DNA of 64,000 nt, from the NCBI GenBank assembly GCA_039105265.1, contig JAPFFF010000015.1, positions 2,728,001-2,792,000 of the forward strand. Direction: 5' to 3'. Position 1 is the stretch's first letter, and each line of letters opens with the position of its first letter. Shown piece by piece: positions 25,644-34,059 of this stretch. Below the pieces are notes generated by a model. It searched no databases. It had not been told where the DNA came from and was given only the letters and a program-made list of their open reading frames with translations. Source of the DNA: Tritrichomonas musculus (lineage: Eukaryota > Parabasalia > Tritrichomonadida > Tritrichomonadidae). The translations under genes were made by a program, and so were the position numbers.

Positions 25644-27548
25644 ATGAAGAAAAGCTCTAATTCAATTGCAACATCATTAATAGGATCAGTATATTCGATC
25701 GAAGGAATTAAAGTGACTATTCAAGAAAAAATTGATGAATCACAATACGGGACAGTATTTTCATGTACTGATATGGCAAATGCTAAGCATGTATTAAAAG
25801 TTCTTCAAGCTCAAGATACGGAATCAGAACAGAGAATTTTAAATGAGTATAACATTCAAAAGTCGCTTTCAGTTTTTCCAAACGTTGTCAAAATTGAAGG
25901 TTTTCTTGAAATGGATAAATCATATAAAATACTGACTGAATATTGTGAAACATCACTTTTCAATGAATATAGCAGATTTTTAGCCACAGGTTTCTCCACT
26001 GATACAATAGTTAATATTTTTTATTCAGTTCTCTCTGTTATTAAAGCAATGCATGAGCAAATTGTACCAATTTTATATCGTGATATTAAAATAGAAAATA
26101 TTGTTTGCAAGCAAGGGGCTTGGAAAATTGCCAACTTTGCTTCATCATCAAATCAGCAATACCTCACTTTCCCGGATGTAGTTTCAAGGCAACGAGCACA
26201 ACGAGATTTCCAGCGTAATATTGTTCCAAGCAATAGAAGTCCAGAAATGGTTGACCTCAATAGTGGATTTCCAGTCAACGAAAAAACTGATATTTGGGCT
26301 CTTGGATGCTTCCTTTTCAAACTTTGTAATTTTAAAGATGCATTTCCAGGTGGAAATGTCGCTGCAATAAAGAGTGGTTCGTATCAATGGCGAGCTAATT
26401 GGAATAAAGATGAATTCTTAAAAAGCATTGTCGCAAAGTGCCTCCAAGTTGACCCAAGGAATAGGCCTACAATTCAGCAACTTGCTCAAGAATTTAGAAC
26501 TCATTATGGAATTAAAGAAACGTCATTTGCTACCAAATTTGGGAAATCACCCAAAATAAAATATAACGATTATATTGAAGAGGTTATCAACTTCCAACCC
26601 CCGCCATCTTTTACAATGAGTGATGAAAGCGACGTCGAAATGGATGATGAATCAAAACTGATACAAGACAACACATTTGAGAAAGTTACTATTGACAGCA
26701 ATGCCTTTGAGCAATTATTTGACTTCACTGACGAATCATCAAATGAAATACAGCCAAACCCAGAAGTTTTAGATCTTTCAGAAGCATCTAATCTCAATAT
26801 TGAATTCCATGCTCCAAAAACACCTGCAGCGGATATTGAGGAAGAAGAATCATCAAGTGAAGAAGTCGATGAAAATGATTTTAATGGAATGCTGTTGAAG
26901 TGCCCAACTCGCTTAATGAGCAAAATTTATGAATCAGATGAAGAAGAAGTTCATTCAATTTTCCAGATTATAGCTGACAATCCAGATTTTGCTGAATTTA
27001 TTATTTTCCTTGTTCGTGAATCAGGTACAAGAGGCGCAGAAATTATACGATTATTACCTGAAGAATTAACATATTCTCCATCATCAACTTTTAATGATTA
27101 TCTTCATTTGAGAAGAGAATTCTCAATTAAATTCCCAATGTTTGAAGGAAACTTTTCTCTTCATGATTTCACTCAAGAATATAAGTCTTCACCCCCACCA
27201 CCAGGACAGCCACCAGTAAGCGTTGAAGTTATTCAAAGTTTATTAGACCTTCTTGAAAAATATATCACAGTCCTCAATAATGATCCTTGCCAAGGTGCTC
27301 TTGATGACGGTGATGATTTATATCGTGTAGCTTGTTACATTACTGCAAAACTAAGGCAATTTGACATAGAGCCAGAATTTGTCAATTCTACTGTTATTTC
27401 AAGTTTGGACAATGATCACGATCAGGTTGTTGATGCCCTGAAAAAGTATCAATTAAGTGGAACATTCCCCAAGGATTCTTTCGATTTCAACAACCTTAGA
27501 GCAGTTTACAAATTAAGGGCACCAAAGCACAAAAACATTTTCGAATAA
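25644..27548 (+). CDS. NAK-family kinase homologue with altered DFG, ANTH-like tail
   Basis: This is a 634-residue protein with an N-terminal kinase domain (about 18-300) of the NAK family (AAK1/GAK/Ark1), recognisable from RSPEMVDLNSGFPVNEKTDI and WALGCFLFKLC. These kinases regulate clathrin adaptors. ATP-lysine K52 and the catalytic loop YRDIKIEN (145-152) are kept, but the DFG motif is NFA (164-166), so the Mg-binding Asp is lost and a pseudokinase or weak enzyme is likely. An acidic linker follows (about 335-440). The C-terminal part (about 470-634) contains LRREFSIKFPMFEGNFSL, reminiscent of the middle of ANTH domains (AP180/CALM); this is tentative. The open frame reaches back to a TTG at 25578; the ATG at 25644 is the likely start. 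Confidence 0.82.
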   Translation: MKKSSNSIATSLIGSVYSIEGIKVTIQEKIDESQYGTVFSCTDMANAKHVLKVLQAQDTESEQRILNEYNIQKSLSVFPNVVKIEGFLEMDKSYKILTEYCETSLFNEYSRFLATGFSTDTIVNIFYSVLSVIKAMHEQIVPILYRDIKIENIVCKQGAWKIANFASSSNQQYLTFPDVVSRQRAQRDFQRNIVPSNRSPEMVDLNSGFPVNEKTDIWALGCFLFKLCNFKDAFPGGNVAAIKSGSYQWRANWNKDEFLKSIVAKCLQVDPRNRPTIQQLAQEFRTHYGIKETSFATKFGKSPKIKYNDYIEEVINFQPPPSFTMSDESDVEMDDESKLIQDNTFEKVTIDSNAFEQLFDFTDESSNEIQPNPEVLDLSEASNLNIEFHAPKTPAADIEEEESSSEEVDENDFNGMLLKCPTRLMSKIYESDEEEVHSIFQIIADNPDFAEFIIFLVRESGTRGAEIIRLLPEELTYSPSSTFNDYLHLRREFSIKFPMFEGNFSLHDFTQEYKSSPPPPGQPPVSVEVIQSLLDLLEKYITVLNNDPCQGALDDGDDLYRVACYITAKLRQFDIEPEFVNSTVISSLDNDHDQVVDALKKYQLSGTFPKDSFDFNNLRAVYKLRAPKHKNIFE

Positions 27549-27742
27549 TTTAATTATTTTATTAAATTTTGCCAATTATGTGAGAATATAAATAAACATT
27601 TGATTTTACTGCTTTAATTGGAGATTGCTTCTTTTTTAAAACTCTATATCATATTTTTTTTGAATTTTTCTAATTGAAGCTAGTAACGATGAGTTTTTAT
27701 TCAAATTATTTGTGTATCTTTTCAATTTTTTATTTCATGTAA

Positions 27743-29941
27743 ATGATTGCTACTGCTGAGAAACAATATTTACAAATATTTAAAAAAATTGAAGGAGAAC
27801 TTCCAAATTTTGCACAGAAGAAGCATGAATCGCTTTTAAAAATAATGAAAACCTTAGATTTATTTTATTTCATGTCCGAAAATCAATTTTCAAATGACAA
27901 AGAACAATGTAAATATTACGTCCCATTTATTTCTCAATCGATTTTTTTAAATTCACAACGATTTATTGAACATTTAGAGAGAGTAATGATATCAAAAGAT
28001 AAAAATTTTCCACAATATGCTTATAACTTTTTTTTATATGATTCAAATCAAAAATATTTGAAATACTTTATACATTGTTGCTTTCCAACATTATTCAATC
28101 AGTTTTCTTCTGATGAATTCTCGCTATGTGCTTATAATTTTATTAAAAAGTATATTGACGTTGAAAAGAACCCAATGCTAGAAAATGAATACGAAGAAGA
28201 AGAGGAGGAAGAGGAGGAGGACGATGAAAGCATGAAAATGGAAAAATTTAATAGTTCAGGTGTTTTTAGTGAAAAAAGTGAATTGACTTCAGATGATTTA
28301 ACTATAACATATATACTTCATAATTATCAATTTAGACAAAATTTACTTGAAACTTTTCACAAAAAAATTTTTGAATATGACGATGATTCACATAAAGATC
28401 TAACATATGAAAAAGTATTTCGACTTTTGATTCAATCGTTTATATCAAATCTTTCTTATTTGGACACTCATCAAATTCAAATATTGAGCGATTTTATTCA
28501 ATCATCAAAATCAAATTCAATTTCTCTATTAAAACGAATTCTTATTCGATTAATTGAAATATGGAGATACTCTCCTCAATTTTGCTGCAACAAAGTTTTG
28601 GGTGAAATTCCAGACGAACCAGCCGAATATCCAAACAACATAAATGAAGAAGAAAAAAGTGAGAATATCAAAAATTTGAAAGATTTTATTTTGCAATATC
28701 AATATCCAAATGAAAATGAAGAAGATTCTGACAAAAAGGATAAGATAAAAGAGCAAATAGACATTCTACTTTCCAAAGTTGATCAATCTCAAACTCCGCA
28801 TCTTCATCAGCAAAAACTAAACGAAATTTTTACTTTTGGCAAAGTTTCTATACTTCTTTCTGACTATGATGTATTTCTCTTCAGCTGGATCATGAAACAA
28901 GGCAGTAATAGAGATTTAATTCGAGTAAACAATTTAATCAGAACTCATCCAAAGCAAGAAGATTTTGCTTCAAAAGAAAGTGCATTACGACTTTTCTATG
29001 TTGATTTAGATCTGTTTTCAAGATTTTTCATATTTATTAATGATAATGAAAAAAAAGATTATTCCAAAACAAAAAATATTGATGAACTTTGTCAAACTAT
29101 TTTAGATAAACAAAGGAAGAGGCTGAGCGCCGTTACAATGATTGAAAAACAGATCAAAGCTTGCCAAAAATCATTCAATCCAATTATTCTCAAATATTCT
29201 GATTCAAACTTTTTAAAAGATTCAAAACATGGAGTAAATTTACTAATTGAGCAATTAAAATTAAATACTATGGAAGTTATTCCTCAAGTTAATTCTAAAA
29301 TGGCAGATGAAATTGCTAAACTTTATTTAAATTATGTAAATTCGTTCGATACGAAGCCTCAATTAGAAGATCGTTATCAGCACTTTTTTGTTATTATTAA
29401 TAATGGAATCCAGAAGAATGTTAAGAATTTTTCTTTATTGGAAGAAAATAAAATGAATTTTCAGCTTTTCTTTCAAAATATGGATATGTTTATTTTCGGT
29501 CAGTATTTAATATCATTAAATCGAAACATTAAAAGTTTGCCAAAAAAGATACAGATTCAAGTTAATAATGATGATAATATTACAATACCGGATGAATATA
29601 ATTTTATTTCAAATGCACTTAGAACATCATTGTTATTCAAAAATGATAATGATAATCTTTTTACATATTCTGGATTTCGCTACTTGACATTGGAAGAATT
29701 GTCTGATTATATCCGTGAATATGTTAATAATTCAGAAGATTTCCAAAATGATGAAAAAACAAAAAATTCAATAATCACTCAATTCATATACAACGGAAAA
29801 ATTGATGTAAAATGTTTTATTGATTCATATTTTTTAATCAGCAATATAATCAATAGTGAAAAAAGATTAATTTTTCCTTTGAAAAGTGATGGACTTAAAT
29901 TTATAATCGATTTCTTAAATTCATTGAATCAAAACCATTAA
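27743..29941 (+). CDS. Unknown 732-residue helical protein
   Basis: I do not recognise this family. The frame is uninterrupted for 732 codons from ATG and is clearly coding. The protein is rich in Phe, Tyr, Asn and Leu, looks mostly helical, and has an acidic Glu run at about residues 149-162 (EEEEEEEEEDDE). There are no signal peptide, no clear membrane spans and no enzyme motifs. Segments such as LTYEKVFRLLIQSFISNLSY and LKRILIRLIEIWRYSP suggest an alpha-solenoid or a divergent GAP-like helical bundle, but neither can be supported from sequence alone. The gene sits 195 bases behind the NAK-family gene, on the same strand. Confidence 0.75.
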   Translation: MIATAEKQYLQIFKKIEGELPNFAQKKHESLLKIMKTLDLFYFMSENQFSNDKEQCKYYVPFISQSIFLNSQRFIEHLERVMISKDKNFPQYAYNFFLYDSNQKYLKYFIHCCFPTLFNQFSSDEFSLCAYNFIKKYIDVEKNPMLENEYEEEEEEEEEDDESMKMEKFNSSGVFSEKSELTSDDLTITYILHNYQFRQNLLETFHKKIFEYDDDSHKDLTYEKVFRLLIQSFISNLSYLDTHQIQILSDFIQSSKSNSISLLKRILIRLIEIWRYSPQFCCNKVLGEIPDEPAEYPNNINEEEKSENIKNLKDFILQYQYPNENEEDSDKKDKIKEQIDILLSKVDQSQTPHLHQQKLNEIFTFGKVSILLSDYDVFLFSWIMKQGSNRDLIRVNNLIRTHPKQEDFASKESALRLFYVDLDLFSRFFIFINDNEKKDYSKTKNIDELCQTILDKQRKRLSAVTMIEKQIKACQKSFNPIILKYSDSNFLKDSKHGVNLLIEQLKLNTMEVIPQVNSKMADEIAKLYLNYVNSFDTKPQLEDRYQHFFVIINNGIQKNVKNFSLLEENKMNFQLFFQNMDMFIFGQYLISLNRNIKSLPKKIQIQVNNDDNITIPDEYNFISNALRTSLLFKNDNDNLFTYSGFRYLTLEELSDYIREYVNNSEDFQNDEKTKNSIITQFIYNGKIDVKCFIDSYFLISNIINSEKRLIFPLKSDGLKFIIDFLNSLNQNH

Positions 29942-30402
29942 CATAATTGCTTATTTGCTTTGTTATTCAAAGAGAAGATATTAAATATTTTGATTGTTGT
30001 AAAATAATTTTAAATTAAAATATTTCATGATTTCAGATTGTGATAAATTGCGCTCGCATGTGCATATAGTATATATATACTATTTATATATCATTTTCTT
30101 ACAAAAGGTCTTTGGAATATTTACATGCAAATCATAAAATCCAAAATTCACTGATTTATTGTTCAATATAGCCTAAGATTTCAATTAAATAAAAAAAGTC
30201 ATGTATTTTTTAGAGTTGGAAAGTTCAAGTTAACTGGCCATATACGCAAACAAAATAAGTTTTTATTTGAATTGAATATTCAATTTTTGGTTCAATTTCA
30301 TTAGCATTTTGGACGAAAAAAACTTTTTCTGAAAAATCTCGTTTATTATTTCTATTCACCAATTCAAATATCATTCGGTCAGATAACTTTAAATTGCATA
30401 AT
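29942..30402. other. Upstream region of the small secreted peptide gene
   Basis: This A/T-rich spacer contains a short TATATATA microsatellite near 30070-30090. It must hold the promoter of the gene starting at 30403. No further feature is recognised. Confidence 0.35.
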
Positions 30403-30567
30403 ATGTTTGTACTTTTGTTCCTCTTTTCGCTCGTTCCAGGATTTGCTGTCTCGGCAGAACAAAATAACGCCGAAGAAGATGATCAAGGCGTAAGCTCATG
30501 GGATGATTATCAGCCAGAAGAAACCCCATGCCCAGGAGAAAAATGTTCGAAGGATGTTGATCTATAA
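30403..30567 (+). CDS. Small secreted acidic peptide (54 residues)
   Basis: This is an ATG-to-TAA frame of 54 codons with the clear layout of a pre-peptide: a hydrophobic signal sequence (MFVLLFLFSLVPGFAVSA, residues 1-18, likely cleaved after VSA) followed by a 36-residue very acidic mature part with two cysteines (C43 and C48) and one Trp. The C-terminal residues KDVDL loosely resemble ER-retrieval signals (KDEL-type) but do not match them. No family is recognised. The base composition is markedly richer in G and C than the flanks (third positions included), which supports coding. A longer frame on the opposite strand (30389-30571) is its shadow. It could be an ER or secreted effector-like peptide; function is unknown. 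Confidence 0.7.
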   Translation: MFVLLFLFSLVPGFAVSAEQNNAEEDDQGVSSWDDYQPEETPCPGEKCSKDVDL

Positions 30568-31052
30568 CCAAAGAATTATCAAAATGTATTAACGGTAATA
30601 TAAAATTTACAGTATAACTAAAAAAATATATATATTAATCTTATTTTATTTCAAATTATATTGTTGAAAGATCTTTTTTGAAAAAGAAATTAATTTATTG
30701 AGCTGAGTTCAAAAAGTAGCTAGGAGATTTTATACTTATTTCCAGATTTAATCACATATATTAAATATAAATTTCTAAAGGGTTTAAAAAAAGAAGTAAA
30801 AATAATATTGAAATATTAATTCTTTATAAAACTTAAGAGTATTTTAGGATTAAGTGAGAGTTAATTGGAAAAATCTCAATGAATGCTTGAGAATATGTAA
30901 CTCAGATAAAGTAAGTGAGAATTATTCATAGAACTGAAATTAAAGGGAAGTTTGTGGGCTGATGGAACTGAGATCAAATGAATGAGAAATGTTCATGGAT
31001 TTGATTTTCAAGGAAAATTTGAAAATTGTTCATAGATCGGAGATATAAAGAA
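30568..31052. other. Spacer between convergent genes
   Basis: About 485 bases separate the peptide gene from the ZMYND10-like gene. The part near 30860-31052 is Gly/Lys-codon-like in composition (GAGAAT, TGAGA repeats) but holds no long frame and no Cys-rich stretch that could be a lost MYND finger. Confidence 0.4.
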
Positions 31053-32135
31053 TTATTGGAAAATTTCGAAAAATTCGGATAACTCCATAAGCTCTTTCTG
31101 AAGAACTTGAGGAGGAGGATTAAAGTACTTATTAAATGATTCTTCAGTAATTTTGTTCCAGTCGCGCTTCTTTCCAAATTCTGTGAGCATCTTGGGATAT
31201 TGCTCAATAACAGCTGAAAATTTTTGTTCTGGAATTTCATTTACTTTCAAATATTGAATAGCACGTTTAAGAGCTGCAACAGGTGGGAGCTGATCAATTA
31301 AAACTTCGGTTATCATTGAGTCTACCTCAATAATTGCTTCTTTTCGATGTTCATTCCACCGAGTCATTTCAAGACATCTTGGCTCTAGAAGTTGTTGCAA
31401 ACTTGTCCAAGCATGAGCTTCTGGTGGGCAAACTCTGAGTGCTTCTGAAGGTTTTAGCTGTTTTAATTCCCCATTAAACCATTTTGTAACTTTTCCTTTT
31501 TTAACTGTTCTCCAAGGCTGTTTCATAATTAGAGCGCAAATTGTAGTAACGACATCATCTTCTGAAACAAGGCGTTTTGTTACTGAGAGAGAAATATCTG
31601 CACAGCTTGCTATGCACCATATAATTGAAAGACATGAAAATCCTGTTGAGAATGTTGATTTAAGTGATTCGGGCGGATTCTCAACTGATAAATCGCCAAG
31701 ATCTAGATCAACTAGAAGTGCCATTTTACTGTTGCAATAATCAATAAGTGGTAATAATGCTTCGGATGAAATATTTTCAGGATGGAAAACAACAAGTTCA
31801 AGCAAATTAAGAATTGTAGTAGGTGACCTTTCACACATAAATTTTCGCCCAAAAGCAAGACGATTTAAGCGTGGCTCGATTTTCGGCATACAATTTTTAA
31901 GCCAAAGATCTGCAGCAAGCAATTCATGAACAAGTACTTCTACTTTGTCGAAAGTATTAATTGCATCAACTACTTGTTCGAACTGATTATTTGCTGCTTG
32001 AACGTGAGCACAAACATTAAGCTTTTCAATATTCATCATTTGCTGAAGCCATGCCGGGCTACCGAATTCTTCAACTGGGAATGTGCGTAAATGCTCAACA
32101 AAGTGTTCAACTTCGCTTTTCGATAAAGAAGCCAT
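31053..32135 (-). CDS. ZMYND10 homologue without MYND finger
   Basis: This 360-residue protein aligns along its length with the helical body of ZMYND10 (BLU/DNAAF7), a cytoplasmic chaperone-linked factor for preassembly of axonemal dynein arms. Recognisable blocks are FVEHLRTFPVEEFGSPAWLQ with NIEKLNVCAH near the N-terminus, VLVHELLAADLWLKNCMP, TTILNLLELVVFHPE, LLPLIDYCNSKMALL and ITEVLIDQLPPVAALKRAIQ. The human protein continues with a C-terminal MYND zinc finger (about residues 394-430); here the frame stops just before it and no Cys/His finger follows in the DNA. The gene fits a flagellated cell. The ATG is the family start (MASLSKSEVEHFV). Confidence 0.88.
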   Translation of the reverse strand: MASLSKSEVEHFVEHLRTFPVEEFGSPAWLQQMMNIEKLNVCAHVQAANNQFEQVVDAINTFDKVEVLVHELLAADLWLKNCMPKIEPRLNRLAFGRKFMCERSPTTILNLLELVVFHPENISSEALLPLIDYCNSKMALLVDLDLGDLSVENPPESLKSTFSTGFSCLSIIWCIASCADISLSVTKRLVSEDDVVTTICALIMKQPWRTVKKGKVTKWFNGELKQLKPSEALRVCPPEAHAWTSLQQLLEPRCLEMTRWNEHRKEAIIEVDSMITEVLIDQLPPVAALKRAIQYLKVNEIPEQKFSAVIEQYPKMLTEFGKKRDWNKITEESFNKYFNPPPQVLQKELMELSEFFEIFQ

Positions 32136-32798
32136 TATTATATTAACAATTAGTTAACGTGTTTATTTTTCAATCAAAAAAAAAATCGTTAATGAATTTT
32201 GAATAGAGAGAACCGTTTATTTGAAGATTTTTTGTATAATTGCGAATATTTTCAATTTCTGCTTATTATGATCTTCACATTTTGTAAATTTAAATGCAAA
32301 TGTGCATACAGTTTTTATAGAAACTATTCCCAACAGAGATATTGACTCAGACTTATAAATGAAAATTAAATCCACTTTTTCAGAAAATCAATTCAAAATT
32401 TGAATTAAGGTAGAAATGATAATATACTTGATATGAACCTTTTAAGAGGAGAATCGAGAATGACCGAAATTCATCTGTATTGTAGCTAATTATCATTTAT
32501 CTGTATTATTTGCCAGAAACCTGAATGATAATTTTTATTAACATATAAAATTTTAAACGTATAAAATTGAATTCAAAACGATCCTTTTTTATAAATTGAT
32601 GGTCAATTTTTTCCTCTCAACAAATGCAAAATCTCTAAAACTTGCTTTAAAAAAACTTTTTTGTGGTTACGTGATTTTTCATCGGCGAATAATCAAAAAT
32701 CATACAAAAGAGAAAATGTCTTTAAAGACATTAATAATCCTAAATCCTTCTAAAAAGTTTACTTTATTGCCAAATATAAACAGAATTTAGTGGTGAAT
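32136..32798. other. Divergent region with a doubtful small frame
   Basis: This is an upstream region of two divergent genes. A plus-strand ATG frame at 32599-32790 encodes 63 residues (basic, Lys-rich, begins MVNFFLSTNAK) and ends eight bases before the next ATG. It could be an upstream frame of the GON4L-like gene or chance; no family is recognised. Confidence 0.3.
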
Positions 32799-33830
32799 AT
32801 GTCTGGTGAAGAAGAGCCTTATCGTGCCTTTTTACTTAACTTTGATAAATTTAGTTCTGATGATGATGATGAAGATGAAGTTTACAAGCCTGGAGATGAT
32901 CAAACAGATGATGATTCTGAAGATGATGATCAAGATACTCAAGATACGAACCAAAGCAATAATTCACTCGATCTTAAACACACATTTGACCGTTTTAAAG
33001 ATCGTACCCATGTGCCAGAAAGTCAGGTTTTCGTGATACCACTTCCTTTAGTACAAGATCTTCCTCTTTCTCATTTTACTGAAGCACAATGGGATGTACT
33101 TCGCCATCAGTGCCGTCTCCACTTTGCATTGCTATGCAGATCAGTTTGTTTTGTGCAGTATTGTGCATCAAGTGACTCCATCCTTAAAGGTATTTTAACC
33201 TTGATACATGCTTTTAACGAAATTTTTAATATGTCAGTTGAATCAACAAAAAATTTAAATTCTATTTACGGTAAGAAGTTATTTGTTCCTGTTTTAGGTG
33301 ACCCTGATAAATCATTAATTAAGTATTCTTCATCGATATTAAATCATTTTCTTGATCAAAAGTCAACAGATGACATAATTGAAGCCCCATTCATGAAAGA
33401 AATTTTTCGTTCATTTCAATTCAATGGTGAAGAAAGACCTTTGCAGTTTAAACATGTTTCGCCATGGTCTCCAGAAGAAAATGAATTATTAAAACTTGCA
33501 GCCCGGAGATTCAAATCAGCAGAAGATATACAAAAATATGTGATGCCTGGGAAACCATTACAATTAATTAATGAAAAATATAATGAATTTTTGGCACAAC
33601 AATCAAAAGCAGAAGTAAATACAAAATTTTCTAAAAAGAAGCATAAAAAGAGGAAGCATGCTAACGATTTAGATATGAATGACGACAATAATAATAATAA
33701 TAATTATATTCCTAATGAGCAATATGTAGACAATGAGCAATTAAATGAAGATGATCAAATGTTTGTTGTAAAGAAAGATATGAAGTTTACTGAAGTAAGT
33801 TGCCTTCCTCCATCACTAGCTCCACATTAA
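32799..33830 (+). CDS. GON4L-like nuclear protein with SANT-type domain
   Basis: This 343-residue protein starts with an acidic region (Asp/Glu tracts, about 15-50), then a helical block (about 82-215) beginning FTEAQWDVLRHQCRLHFALL, and a Myb/SANT-like helix set around SPWSPEENELLKLAARRF (about 228-275). The combination of an N-terminal helical block and a SANT-like region in which the first Trp helix is followed by KYVMPGKPLQLINEKY resembles GON4L/YY1AP1 proteins, transcriptional co-repressor partners in animals. A Lys/Arg-rich stretch (about 282-290, KKKHKKRKH) is a likely nuclear signal, followed by Asn repeats. The assignment is by eye and moderate. An upstream GTG extends the frame by three codons; the ATG is used. 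Confidence 0.6.
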   Translation: MSGEEEPYRAFLLNFDKFSSDDDDEDEVYKPGDDQTDDDSEDDDQDTQDTNQSNNSLDLKHTFDRFKDRTHVPESQVFVIPLPLVQDLPLSHFTEAQWDVLRHQCRLHFALLCRSVCFVQYCASSDSILKGILTLIHAFNEIFNMSVESTKNLNSIYGKKLFVPVLGDPDKSLIKYSSSILNHFLDQKSTDDIIEAPFMKEIFRSFQFNGEERPLQFKHVSPWSPEENELLKLAARRFKSAEDIQKYVMPGKPLQLINEKYNEFLAQQSKAEVNTKFSKKKHKKRKHANDLDMNDDNNNNNNYIPNEQYVDNEQLNEDDQMFVVKKDMKFTEVSCLPPSLAPH

Positions 33831-34059
33831 AAGTAAATAATAATAATAATCTCATTATGTTGAACAGCTCTTAACAAATATTGGTAAGATACTAATAATA
33901 CAAAAGTTTCGTTTTCTTATTATCAGCATGAAAAACGAATATATTATTATAAAATGATGTTTTTGGATATTAATAAATAAAAAAGTCAGATTAATAATTA
34001 ATATCAACAATTTATATATATATATTATAATACAACATCTTGATTAAAAATTATCAAAA

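Noticed and set aside
30389-30571. 60-codon frame on the minus strand
   Set aside because: It is the shadow of the 54-residue plus-strand peptide, which has a real signal sequence and a sensible ATG.
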